This document shows positions 29,866-42,400 of a DNA stretch of 64,000 nucleotides, piece after piece. The translations under genes were made by a program, and so were the position numbers. Each line of letters begins with the position of its first letter. The first letter of the stretch is position 1. This stretch comes from JAWAAW01 sp041484255 (GTDB lineage: Archaea; Nanobdellota; Nanobdellia; Woesearchaeales; ARS49), in contig JBGPHE010000001.1 in the NCBI GenBank assembly GCA_041484255.1, positions 1-64,000 of the forward strand. Direction: 5' to 3'. The notes beneath the pieces are model-generated. The model ran no database searches. It had not been told where the DNA came from and saw only the letters and a program-made list of their open reading frames with translations.

Positions 29866-30156
29866 GTGAAAAAAGAGGGTGTTGAGAGTAAAGAGTACGA
29901 GAAATTCATACCGAGAGTCATCTTCACCTACTCGACGGAGCATCTTCTCAAGAAAGACAAGGTCAGATTCTATTACGCGCTGAAGGGCCGCGACGGAAAA
30001 ACCGGCATCGTCAAGCGCTGCGCCATCGAACAGCTCGGCCGCACCGTGCTTCTCGTCCCGACGAAACACGCGGCAGATGTCGATGAATTCCTGAAGTACT
30101 GGAAGTGCGAATTCCAGCAGCGCCGCGTGCTCGTCGAGCCGGGAGTGGGCAAATGA
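29866..30156 (+). CDS. Small basic protein leading the giant surface operon
   Basis: 96 aa from a GTG with GGGGA 8 nt upstream. Charged and soluble, with a beta-rich middle (VRFYYALKGRDGKTGIVKRCAIEQLGRTVLLVPT) and a final helix and strand (FLKYWKCEFQQRRVLVEP). No signal peptide. Its stop overlaps the ATG of P1 (ATGA, 30153-30156). A cytoplasmic protein as first gene of a surface operon could be its regulator, in parallel with the AbrB-like gene that leads P4; that is inference. No family recognised. Confidence 0.6.
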   Translation: MKKEGVESKEYEKFIPRVIFTYSTEHLLKKDKVRFYYALKGRDGKTGIVKRCAIEQLGRTVLLVPTKHAADVDEFLKYWKCEFQQRRVLVEPGVGK

Positions 30157-33100
30157 CTCCTGAAAAGCGCGTCGCGTTCGCCGTGCTCCTCTGCGCGGCG
30201 ATTATCGGCGCAGGCGTGATGCTGCGCGATGCGCACGTGACCGGCGATGCGACGTTCGGCACAACAGACTTCACGACGCAGGCAGTCGTCGCGCCCAAGC
30301 AGGTCATCCTCATCATCGTCGACGGAATGCAGTACAACCATTACGTCACCATGCTGGGCTTCGGCAACCTGTCGAACTTCACGCGGCTGCTGAGCCGCGG
30401 CGGCTTCAACACCACGCTGAACATCACAAAGCACACCAGCACGGTCACCGCGCCGGGCAACGCAGAAATCTACACCGGATTGGGCAGCAGCATCACCGGC
30501 GTGACCTCGGACAACTGCAGCACGCCGGTGCCGGTCAACACCACCATCTTTGAGCGGCTCAAACAGTTCAACGCAAGCATCGCGACCGGGACTGTCTACG
30601 GCAAGCAGACCTGCTACATTCCGAACGGCGTGCTCGGCAATGCCATGTCCGCAATCGACTGGTTCCAGAACCGGTCGCTGTACACGAATACGAACTGGAC
30701 CGACAACGGCGATATTTGCGCATACGCCCGCAATGCCTCCACCAAGGCACAGGAGTTCATCGTCAACAACACCAACCGGTCGTTCTTCCTGGTACCGTAC
30801 TTCGGCAACCCCGACTGCTCAGGCCATGTCGGCACGGACAACTCGGTCAATTACAATAACTCCTTCATCGAGGTTGACTACGCGCTCGGCATCCTGCTGG
30901 ACACGCTGCGCGACCAGGGCATCGAGAACAACACGGCGATCATCATCAGCACCGACCACGGCTGGAACGAGGGAACCACAGGCCACTCAACGTTCAATGC
31001 GGACACCGCAATCATCCCCCTCATCACCAACAACCGCAGTGTCATTGCGAACGCGACCATCCTGGGCGTGCGCCAGCAGTGCGACATCGCACCGACCGTG
31101 CTGAGCTATTTCGGCGTGCCCTCGGCGAATTACTCAGACATCATCGCCAATGGCTGCTACTCGATGTACGACTCGCTGTTTGACACGCTCACCGGCTGCG
31201 CGACTATCAACGCGAGCACGACGCTCGGCCAGAACATCCAGGCGCCGGGCTCGGGAAGCTGCATCATCGTGAACGCGGACAATATCACGCTCAGCTGCGC
31301 AGGGTTCAGCATCGGCGGCAATGCGGCCGGCACCGGCATCAATGTCACGAACCGCGCGAATGTCACCATCAAGGACTGCGTTCTTGAGAATTTCACCAAC
31401 AACATTGTCCTCAACAGCACCAATGCAAGCGTCATCGTCAACACCACCGCCCGAAAGTCGACGTCCACAAGCATTCTTGTCAGGCAGGGCTTGCGCAACC
31501 TCCTCGCAAACAACACAGTCTCCGGCGATTTCATCGGCATTCTGCTCTTCAACGGATCCAATAACACCCTGCGCAGCAACAACGTCAGCGGAATCTCGAC
31601 CGGAATCACGCTGTTTTTCACGCAGAACAACACACTGATCAATGATACCGGCGCGAGCACGTCAGGCACCGGCATTTTCCTCACCGCGTCTATCAACAAC
31701 ACGCTGAACAGCGTGCTCGCAACAAGCGTCAGCGGCAACGGCCTGATGTTTTCCAGCATGGGTTTGGGAAACAACGTCATCGCGAATACGACCGGCCGCA
31801 GCAGCAGCGGCATCGGTGTGTACCTTACGAGCGGCGCGAATCTCAATACCCTGCTGAACGTCACTGCCGCAAGCGACAGCAATGCGGCGCTCGCGTTTGA
31901 CTTTTCCAGCGGAAGCAACCTGTTCAATGACACCACGCTCCTCAGCAACAGCACGTGGCTGTCGGCAGACAGCGACAGCTACTTCAATACCCTCACCAAT
32001 GCCAGCTTCGTGTCCCAGTTTGGCGGCATCGCCGTCCTGAGAAACTTCACCCTTCCGAACGCGACGACCGTCACCCTCGCATCACTGAACATCACGAGCA
32101 ACCGCGCGTTCCTGAACAGCACGAACCTGTCGTTCCTGAACCAGACCGCAGTCATCACGCTGAACGGCGTCACGTCCGTCGACCCGAAGCCGCAGGTGGC
32201 CTTGGTCGATGGCGGGGCGTTCTCGGACTGCCTGCCGACCGCAGACCCGTTCTGCACCGAACTGAGCTTCAGCGGCGGCGTGTTTGTCTTCAATGTCTCG
32301 CATTTCACGACCTTTGCGTCGTTTGAGAGCGCGGACGTGAATGTGACGCTGACCAAGTCAGACTCGCCCGACCCGGTGAACGCGAGCGGCTATCTGACCT
32401 ACACTATTACAGTCAATGTCTCAGTGGGCAACGCAAGCAATGTAACGCTTACCGATGTCTACCCTGCGCAAGTCATCTTCAATGGCTCCCAGCCCGCGCC
32501 GCTTGCCGGAACGAACAACACGTTTGTCCTGGGCAACCTGTCGCTGAACACCAGCACCGTCGTCAATATCACTGTGCTCGTGCTGAACGTGAGCAACAAC
32601 ACCATCATCAACAATACCGCGAACATCTCGTTCCAGAACTCGACCGGCGGCATCGGACGGCTGAACGTGACTGAGAACACTACGGTCATCAACCTCACGT
32701 TCCCCGCGCCCTCGCCTTCGCCGACAAGCAGCGGCGGAACCAGTGGCGGAGGCGGCTACAGCGTCAGGCCCACACCGAACGCTCCGTCAGTCGCTGCGTC
32801 GCAGAACTGCTTCGAAGGCTGGGCGTGCGAAGGCTGGAGCAGGTGCGAGAATGGCGCGCAGGAGCGCGCGTGCGTTGACCTGAATCACTGCGGCACCGAA
32901 TCGCTCAAGCCCGCGACGACGCAGTCGTGCGCGAGCCCGCACGTGCAGGAGCTGGTGCAGGAAGAAGTCGTGGAGCAGCCCGCCGAGCTGCCCCCGCAGC
33001 AACCGCAACAGCCTATCCAGTTGCAGATGCAGGGTACAGAAACGTCTGCCGTGAAGACCGCGTTCTTCACATCCGGAAGCGCGCTGCTCTGGCTGCTCTT

Positions 33101-33467
33101 GTTCATCATCCTCGGCGGAATCATCGTCACGATCGCATACGCGAAGTTCATGCACCGCGCTCCCGAAGCGCCCGAACCCGACCTTCCGCCCGCGCCGGGA
33201 CGCGAAGAGCCGCTGCCCGCGCCTGAGCTTGACAATGGCCTTGCGCAAGAGCACGAAACGCCCTTTACTGAGGAGCTTGAGCTGCAGCCCGCGATAAGCA
33301 AGCCCGAACCAGAAGTGCAACGCGCGCTTCCCAAGCCTCGCGTGGCACGCAGCCGCGAAGAATTGGAGCAGATTGAACGCAAGCTCGCAAGCATTGAGAG
33401 TTCATTATCACGCAGCCGGCGCGCCGCACCAAAGCGCAGCAGCGCACGCAGGAGGACGCGCAAATGA
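30153..33467 (+). CDS. Surface protein P1: alkaline-phosphatase-superfamily phosphodiesterase fused to beta-helix and DUF11
   Basis: 1,104 aa. Order: N-terminal membrane segment (7-24); type I phosphodiesterase/nucleotide pyrophosphatase domain (50-350); right-handed beta-helix (about 352-730); DUF11 domain (about 730-850); Gly-rich hinge (SSGGTSGGGGYS); TSP1-like module (C-x3-W-x-C-x2-W-x2-C near 890-930); membrane segment (about 975-1000); Pro/acidic cytoplasmic linker; helix and basic tail (SSARRRTRK). All metal and nucleophile residues of the enzyme are present: D57 (IIVDGM), T99 (TVTAPGN), D221 and H225 (PDCSGH), D268-H269 (STDHGW), H278 (GHST). So it should hydrolyse phosphate esters outside the cell. 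Dense in N-glycosylation sequons. Its TGA overlaps the ATG of P2. Confidence 0.85.
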   Translation: MTPEKRVAFAVLLCAAIIGAGVMLRDAHVTGDATFGTTDFTTQAVVAPKQVILIIVDGMQYNHYVTMLGFGNLSNFTRLLSRGGFNTTLNITKHTSTVTAPGNAEIYTGLGSSITGVTSDNCSTPVPVNTTIFERLKQFNASIATGTVYGKQTCYIPNGVLGNAMSAIDWFQNRSLYTNTNWTDNGDICAYARNASTKAQEFIVNNTNRSFFLVPYFGNPDCSGHVGTDNSVNYNNSFIEVDYALGILLDTLRDQGIENNTAIIISTDHGWNEGTTGHSTFNADTAIIPLITNNRSVIANATILGVRQQCDIAPTVLSYFGVPSANYSDIIANGCYSMYDSLFDTLTGCATINASTTLGQNIQAPGSGSCIIVNADNITLSCAGFSIGGNAAGTGINVTNRANVTIKDCVLENFTNNIVLNSTNASVIVNTTARKSTSTSILVRQGLRNLLANNTVSGDFIGILLFNGSNNTLRSNNVSGISTGITLFFTQNNTLINDTGASTSGTGIFLTASINNTLNSVLATSVSGNGLMFSSMGLGNNVIANTTGRSSSGIGVYLTSGANLNTLLNVTAASDSNAALAFDFSSGSNLFNDTTLLSNSTWLSADSDSYFNTLTNASFVSQFGGIAVLRNFTLPNATTVTLASLNITSNRAFLNSTNLSFLNQTAVITLNGVTSVDPKPQVALVDGGAFSDCLPTADPFCTELSFSGGVFVFNVSHFTTFASFESADVNVTLTKSDSPDPVNASGYLTYTITVNVSVGNASNVTLTDVYPAQVIFNGSQPAPLAGTNNTFVLGNLSLNTSTVVNITVLVLNVSNNTIINNTANISFQNSTGGIGRLNVTENTTVINLTFPAPSPSPTSSGGTSGGGGYSVRPTPNAPSVAASQNCFEGWACEGWSRCENGAQERACVDLNHCGTESLKPATTQSCASPHVQELVQEEVVEQPAELPPQQPQQPIQLQMQGTETSAVKTAFFTSGSALLWLLLFIILGGIIVTIAYAKFMHRAPEAPEPDLPPAPGREEPLPAPELDNGLAQEHETPFTEELELQPAISKPEPEVQRALPKPRVARSREELEQIERKLASIESSLSRSRRAAPKRSSARRRTRK

Positions 33468-36400
33468 GCGGCAACGCACAGAAGCGGACCGTGATGCTGC
33501 TCGTGCTTGCCTTGGGCCTGCTCGGCGTAGGTACTATGATATTCGGCTCGACGCACAGCCCTGCCGCGCTGACCGGACTTGTTACTGACAATGCAAGCGT
33601 TCAGCCGGAAGCGCCTGCTGAGCAGCAGCCGATTCCCGAATTGCAGGCAGAAGCGACGCCAGAACCGTCATTCTCCACCGAAGCGGCCGCTCCGCGGCTC
33701 GTCGATCCTGCGGTGGAACGAGCGCTTGCGGAGAACGGCACCGCAGACATCATCATCATCCTCAAAGAAGACGCCGCGTCGCTGTTCGAAACCGAAACGA
33801 GCCAAGCAGATGCGCTCGCGCAGCGAAAGGCGTCTGTCGCGGCCGTGCGCACGGCGTTCGCCGCGGAAATGGGCGGCGGATTCGGAACTGCGAGCAACGC
33901 GTTCGAAGTCACGCGCGAGTATGATACGCTCAATGCCATCGCGGCAACCATCACCAGCGTCGGCCTGGAAATCTTGAAGACGCGCCAGTCGGTCGAACAG
34001 ATCGTGCTGGACCGCAGGCTCACGGTCGACCTTACCGTGAGCGTGCCGCTCATCGATGCGGACGACGTCTGGAACCTCACCGTCAACGGAAGCAACCTCA
34101 CCGGCAAGGGCGAGGTCATCTGCATCATCGACACAGGCATCGACGCCACGCACGTCGCGTTCACCAACAAGATTTTGCCCGGCCAGGACTATGTCAATGA
34201 AGACAGCAATCCCGCCGACGACGCGGGCCACGGCACGCACGTCTCGGGCATCGCCGCGGGCAACAGCAGCCCGGTGCTCGGCGTCGCAAAGGACGCGAAG
34301 ATCCTGCCCGTCAAGGTGTGCGACAGCGGCGGCACGTGCCAGGACACGGATATCCTTGCAGGCATCGACTTCTGCAACAACAACTCGGCGACCTACAACA
34401 TCAGCGCGATTTCCGGCTCGCTCGGCGACAACAGCCAGTACAACTCGACGACCTGCCCGACCACGTACGACAGCATCTTCGCGACGTCGAACTCCTTGGG
34501 GCTTATTCCGGTCTTCGCGTCGGGCAACAATGCGTTCACGAACGGCATCAGCCACCCTGCCTGCTCGCCGTACGCCATCAGCGTGGGCTCCACGACCAAG
34601 GCAGACGCGATGAGCTCGTTCACAAACAGAGGGGGCGACCGCCTGGACGTTCTCGCGCCCGGCAGCAGCATTGTTTCCGCGCTCATCACTGGCGGAACCG
34701 TCTCCGCATCGGGAACATCGATGGCCACGCCGCACGTCTCGGGAGCGATCGCGCTCATCCAGCAGAACCAGCGCGCGCTGAACCGCGCCATTGTCAACAT
34801 CACCGACATGCGCACATTGCTCCAGCAGACCGGCGTGAATGTCACGAGCTGGCAGCGCATCGACGTGTACAACGCGATCGCCAAGCTCAACCAGAACTAC
34901 ACCATCAACATCACGGACAACTCTATCGCGAACGGAACGACACGCGGCGCAAAGGTGCGGTTCAGCAACTTCACCGATATGAGCAGGTTCGTGGATTGCG
35001 GCGTAGTCAGACCCAACTTTGTAGGCATCGACTCCGCAGCATGCCCGCAGCTGAACAAGAGCGCGCACATCACGTTCGCGAACATCACTGGCATCGGCGC
35101 CAGGCCGCTGCGCAACGGCGTGCCCTGCCCGCCCAGCATCTGCCAGAACTTCACGTTCGGCAACGGCACGGTCGACTTCGACGTCACGGAGTTTTCAAAC
35201 TACAGCAGCTTCAACCTGACGAACCTCACCGGCTGCGCGAACGTGAACGTCAGCTCGGTGCTGACGCAGAACGTCTCCAGCACGAGCAACTGCATCAACA
35301 TTACTGGAAACAATGTCATCCTGTTCTGCAACGGATTCACAATTGCGTTCGACACGGCAGGCGGCGGGCTTGACAACGGCATCAGGGCCAACCAGCGCCG
35401 CAATATCACGGTCGACAGCTGCATCATCAGAGATACCAATGCAGGAGGCGCGGGCGCTGTGGGAATCGTCGTCAATGGGACGAACAACAGCATCTTCATC
35501 AACAACTTTATCCAAGTCAACGGAACGGCGAACAACAACGGCTTCATCCTGGACTTGTTTGCGAATAATGTCACCATCGCCAACAACACCGTCAACTCGC
35601 GCGGAACGCTCGCGTTCGATTTCCCCATCCAAGTCAGGAACCCCGTCAGCAATATCACCATCGCCAACAACACGCTCGTGACGGTGGGCTTGGGCAACAG
35701 CGAATGGGGCATTGACGACAGCGGGCTCCAGGACACAGTCGTCACCAATAATATAATCATTGCACTTTCGGACGGCGGCCTCAACTTCGGCTTTCGCGTG
35801 AATGCAGTGCCCCTCAATCTTCAGGTAAGCGACAACAACATCAGCGTGAACGGGAGCGGAAGCTATGCGCTCGTGTTCCCCGACTCTTTAGGGAGCACGC
35901 CCAATACCACATTCTCCAACAACGTACTGGGCACGACCAGCGGCTGGATTACCGTGGGCGCCTTCGCGCGAGTCAACATCACCAACACCACGTTCCGCAT
36001 GCCGAACGGCAGCATCACCATCCCCGGAACGGTGCAGCTCAACGAATCGACGGACGTGCTGATTTCCAAGCTGAACATTTCTGCAAATCAGGCGTACCTG
36101 AACAGCACAAACCTGACCGCGCTCAACACGACCGCGATCATCGCGCTGAACAGTGTCGGCTTCAATGATCCCAAGCCGCAGTTCAGGTTCGGCGAGACCG
36201 GCGCGTTCACCGACTGCACACCCACCGTCAACCCGTTCTGCACCGAGCTGGGCTTCAGCGGCGGCGTCTTCACGTTCAATGTCTCGCACTTCACCGGCTA
36301 CATCAGCGCGGAAGGCGGCAGCGTCAACCTCACCGGCTGCGCGACCGTCAACGCGAGCACGGTGCTGACGCAGAACATCGCGTCCAATGACACGTGCCTC

Positions 36401-39400
36401 TTCACGAACGCGAGCAATATCGTCATCTCCTGCGCAGGGCACACCATCACGTACAATGCCAACGGAAGCGGCGCCCTGAGCGATTTCGGAATCAATGTCA
36501 CGCGCTCATCCAACCTGACCATCACTGACTGCATCGTCCGCAACGGCAACCTGTCGAGCACCATCGGCGACGCGATGAGCGTGTTCTTCACGAATTACAG
36601 CACCTTCAACAACATCTCGCTTGCGGACAACGGCTCCAACATCGGGCTGTTCATCATGACGTCGCACAATAACACGTTCGGAAACGATACTGTCCTGACA
36701 GGATCTGTTGAGCTGAACGCCATCGCGGAGAACAACTTCACCGGCAATGCGTTCAATGGCTCCATTGACAATAGCAACAGCAGGCGGGACATCTTCACGT
36801 TCAACACGATGAACGCATCCGTCTCCCTCCAGTCAGGCGACGCACGCCTGCGCTTCAACAACATCACCGTCTCCGGCGCGGGTCCGGGCATCAACACCGA
36901 TCCCGCCGGACCGTTCGAGTTCACCGGCAACCGCGTCGAGGTGAACGGCGTGAACCCGACCGCGTTCCGCCTTGCCGCGAGCAACGGCAACTTCACCAAC
37001 AACACGTTCCTTGCGAACGCGTCCGGCACGTCTGTCGCAATCAGCATCGAGGCGAGCTCGTCAGGGAACTTCACCGGCAACAATTTCACCGCGCGCGGGA
37101 CCGCCTCGACCGCGATCCGCTGGCAGTTCTCAGTCCCCAACACGACGAGCTTCAGGGACACCGTCATCTCTTCAGACGCAAGCTGGATTGACATGAATCC
37201 GAGCGGCGCGGTCACGCCGTCCATCAATTACACGAACACGACGTTCGTTTCGGGCAACGGCAGCATTAACATCATCGGCTTCGCGCAGCTGAACAACACC
37301 CAGAACGTCACGCTTGCCCGGCTCAATATCTCATCCAACCGCGCGTTCCTGAACACTACGAACATCTCCGCATTCAACCAGACCGCAGTCATCGCGCTGA
37401 CCGGCATCGGCTTCACTGACCCGAAGCCACAGGTCGCCTTTGTGGATGGCGGCGCGTTCTCGGACTGCTCGCCGACCGCGAACCCATTCTGCACTGAGAT
37501 AAGTTATACGGGCGGCGTGTTCACGTTCAACACGTCGCACTTTACCAGCTTTGACAGCGCGGAAAGCACCGTGACAAACTGCACGCTCGGACCTGTGCTG
37601 GTCAACAGCAGCCTCACGCTCGCGCAGGACCTTACCGGCAACGGCACCTGCCTCATCGCGAACACGAACAACATCGCCATTGACTGCGCAGGATTCGCCA
37701 TCAACTTCGACCGCGGCGGAGGATTCGGCCCCATATTCGGCATCGCCGCGCAGAGAAAGACGAACATCAGCATCACCAGCTGCATCATCAGAAGCATCAA
37801 CGCTTCGGGCCAGAACGGATACTCCATCAACTTCTCGAACGTAACACAGTCGGTCATCACCAACAACACGCTCATCGCGAACGGGTCGAACTCGATCGGC
37901 ATCTACATCGGGGTGAGCTCAGTCGGCGTCAATGTCACCAACAACACCATCGGCGCATCGCCTATCGGGTTCGTGGTCGGCGTCTCTATCGACAACTCGT
38001 CGTTCATCAACGTCAGGAACAGCATACTTATCGCCAACAGCAGCACCGGCCCTGCCGAGGGCATCCAAGCGACCTCCAACGCGCAATTCATCGCGGTGAG
38101 CAACAACAGCATCCGCGTGCTGCAGACTTCAGGCTCCCAGCCGACAGGATTTGTCATCAATGGCGGCAACGCCACATTCGCAGGCAATACTGTTGTAGTA
38201 AATCTGTCCGACACGAGCGACGCGACGGGAATCAGCGTGGGCGGCGGCGCGGACTTCGTGGTCGAGAACAACACCATTATCCTCGCAATCAACACGACAG
38301 ACACCATCAACACCAAGCGGGCGTTCCAGCTCGCGTCGCTGAGCAACGCGGTCGTACGCAACAACACAATCGTCCTGCTTGGCTCTGCCAAGTTCTTCAT
38401 GGGCATGCTGCTCTCCATCCTGAGCAACGTGACCATCGCGAATACGAACATCACGTCATTGGCAGAGACGAACACTTCGCTGATAGTCATCGACGGCGTC
38501 TTTGGCACAACAACCGTGACGCTGACGAACACAACCCTTTCCGCGCTCAATGACCCTTGGATCCAGCAAGAAGGAACCGCCGCAACCTCCTCGAACTTCA
38601 CCAACACAACATTCATCGCGCAGAACGGCTCGGTCCAGTTCCCTGGATTGGTCCAGATAAACGGCACCAACAACGTGAGCGCGCAGCGGCTCAATATCAC
38701 CGCGAACCTCGCCTTCCTCAACAGCACCAACCTGACGTTCCTCAACCAGACTGCAATCATCGCGCTGAAAGGCATCGTATCGGTCAGCCCGAAAGCGCAG
38801 GTCGCGTTCGTTGACGGCGGCGCATTCAGCGACTGCATCAGCACGGCGAACCCGTTCTGCACCAACCTCAGCTACGCAGGGGGCGTCTTCACGTTCAACA
38901 CGTCGCACTTCACCAGCTACCAGAGCGCGGAGAGCGGGACGAACATCACCGGATGCCCCATCACCATTAATGTGAGCACGACGCTGACGCAGAACTTGCA
39001 AAGCAACAGCAGCTGCATCACGTTCGGCAATGACAGCATCGCGCTCGACTGCGGCGGATTCGCCCTCAACGGCACGCAGAACGGCACCGGCATCAATGCG
39101 ACCGCAAGGAACAACATCTCCATCGTCAACTGCTTCGTCAATAACTTCACGCAGGATATCGTGCTCGACCGCGTCAACAACAGCGTGATGCGCAATGACA
39201 CCGCGCGCAGCGCGGCGCAGGAAGGCGTCCTGCTCTACTCGGCCGTCAACGACCTCCTCGTGAACGTCTCGGGCGAGGGCGCGGTCAACCGGGACGGAAT
39301 CCAGCTGGTCAATTCCACCACTGCAGGCACCAACAACACGCTCATCGGCGTGAACGGCACGAGCAACAGCTCGTCAGGCGTGGGGCTGAATATCCAAATT

Positions 39401-42400
39401 GACAATACGACCGTCAATGACAGCAGGGGCGTAAGCCTCAACCACCGCGGCATCCAAATCCTCAGTTCGGGCAACCGCGCGACCAACCTCACCGGCATCG
39501 GCGTAGACGTCGGAATGCTGGTCACCACCGGCAGCTTCAACAACGTGACGGGAAGCACCGGCATCGGCGTCCCCGGCCTCTCATTCAGCAGCGCAAGGAG
39601 CACGTACGCCAACAACCTCGGCATCAGCACGAATGGCATCGCAATCAGCGTCGCGGGCGGCAACCTCACGCTCGTCAATAACACTGGCAGGAGCAATGCG
39701 ACCTCAGGCATCAGAATCGACGGGGCAGACTTTAACCTGACCGGCAACACCGGCGTCAGCAACACATCGGTCGGCATCCACTCGCCATTGAGTTTCGTCA
39801 ACAGCATCGTTGTGGGCAACAACGGAACCGGTCCCGCCGGCATCTCCATCGGCGCAGGCGGCGGCGCGTTCAATGACACGTTCCTCAATAACGTCGGAAC
39901 GGGCGTTGCAAGCGTGGGATTCGCGATCGGCGGCGACAATCAGACTGCCATCAACAACACCGGAACAAGCAACGGCTCGTTCGGCATGCAATTCCTTACC
40001 GGCGGCGATAACCTTGCAGTGAACAACACAGGAATCAGTACGGCAAGCAGCGGTATCGACGTGCGCGTCTACAGCAGGTCGCGGTTCCTGAATAATACCG
40101 CCAGCAGCGGGAGCGCCACGGCACTGGCAATCCTGGTCTTAAGCACTAATAACACCTTTGCCAACACCACACTCTTCACCAATGCGACTTGGATTATTAC
40201 CGACGGGACAAGCCCCGACAACAACATCACGAACACGCTCTTCCAGGGCAGCGCAGGCAGCATCCGCGTCTTCGGCCTCGCGAACATCCCGGGAAGCGCC
40301 AACGTGAGCATTGCGCGGCTGAACACGAGCGCGAACCGCGCGTTCCTGAACAGCACGAACCTGACGTTCCTCAACCAGACCGGACAAGTCACGTTCACCG
40401 GCGCGACGAGCAACCAGGTGCTGGTGGACTTTGACGACGACAACTCGTTCTCGTTCTGCGACGCGAGCATCTGTTCAGTCGTCAGCTTCGCGGGCGGCAC
40501 GCTGGTTGTCAATGTCACGCACTTCACGACGTTCTCGTCGACCACCGGCAACTCGAACATCACGCTGACCAAGACCGACTCGCCCGACCCGGTCAATGCC
40601 AGCAGTAATCTGAGCTACCAGATTTCGGTCAATGTCACGTCCGACAGCCCGAGTAATATTACGCTGACCGACCAATACCCTGCGCAAGTCATCTTCCTCA
40701 CGGCGCAGCCGTCGCCCATCGGCGGAACGAACAATACGTTCATTGTCGGCAATCTGACCGCGAATATGTCGTTCACGGTAAACGTCACCGTGCTCGTGCT
40801 GAACATCACCAACGGCACCGTCATCAACAACACTGCAAACATCTCGTTCCAGAACAGCACGGGCAGCGTCATCGCGCTGAGCGTGACCGAGAACACCACC
40901 GTCAGCAATCCGCCGCAGATTAACGACAGCACGATCAGCGTGACCAAGACCGACACCCCCGACCCGGTCGAGAACGGCACGCAGCTCAACTATACTATCA
41001 CGGTGACGGTCATCAGCGGCGTTTCCGCGTTCAATGTCACGGTCAATGACACGTATCCGTCGCAGGTCATCTTCAACAGCGGCCAGCCGTCTCCGGTGCC
41101 GGGAACGAACACCACGTTCATCCTCGGCAACCTGTCTGCGGGCGCGGTCGTCGTGCTCAATATCACTGTGAATGTCTCGGCAGGCGTCATCAACGGCACC
41201 GTCATCAACAACACCGTCAATGTCACATTCCAGAACACGACCGGCGGCCTGCTGAGCGCGCTCGCGAACGCGAGTACGACTGTGCAGAACGTGACGGTCA
41301 ATGTCACAACGTTGTTCAACCTGAGCAACATCAGTGTCATCAAGACCGACACGCCCGACCCGGTGACTGCAGGCGACATACTGACCTACCAAATCAATGT
41401 CACGAGTAACGGCAACGGCACCGCGTTCAACGTGATTGTCAATGACACGTACCCTGCGGAAGTTATCGCGTTCATGTCCTCCCCTCCGCTCGTTCCGGGA
41501 ACGAACAACACGTACACGCTCGGCAACCTGACGCCCGGCACGCTCTTCACCATCAACTTCAGCGTCGCGGTCAGGAACATCACGAACGGCACGGTCATCA
41601 ACAACACCGTCAATGTCACGTTCCAGAACGAGACCGGTGGATTGTTCAGCAGAGTCACCACGCAGAACACCACCGTCCTGAACCCGCCAGTCTTCAACCT
41701 CAGCAATGTCAGCGTGACGAAGAGCGACACGCCCGACCCGGTCGAGAACGGCACGCAGCTCAACTATACTATTACGGTCACGAGCACGGGCAACGGCACG
41801 GCGTTCAATACAACCGTCATCGACACGTACCCTGCTGAAGTCGTCTTTAACACCGCCCAGCCGACGCCGAGTTCGGGCAATAACACGTTCATCATCGGCA
41901 ACTTGACCGCGGGAACGGTTGTCGTGCTGAACATCACGGTCAATGTGACGCAGGTCGCAAACGGAACCGTCATCAACAACACCGTCAATGTCACGTTCCA
42001 GAACGAGTCGAGTGACTTGCTGAGCGCGCTTGCGAACACGAGCACGCTGGTGCAGAACGTCACGCCGACGCCCACGCCTCCGACGCCGCAAGGCAGCAGC
42101 GGCGGAAGCGGTGGCGGCGGAGGATTCAGCATCAGACGCAATGAGACTGTCGCGGCAGGAGTTCCCGCCCCGTCAGGACCGTGCGTCGAAAGCTGGGCGT
42201 GCGAGCAGTGGGGCCAGTGCCAGGACGCCAGCCAGGCAAGAATCTGCGTCGACTTGAGCCAGTGCGGCACGGCGACATTGAAGCCGGCGACCGAGCAGCG
42301 CTGCGCGATTACGCCGCTGCGCGAGCAGCCGATACCTGTGGAGCCTGAACAGCCTGCGCCCGTGCAAGTGAGCGCGCCCGTTCCGGTTGTTGTGCAGGAG

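Noticed and set aside
30105..30152. Upstream extension of P1 by 16 residues
   Set aside because: It would overlap the preceding gene by about 50 bp. The ATG at 30153 makes the usual ATGA junction and starts just before the membrane segment.
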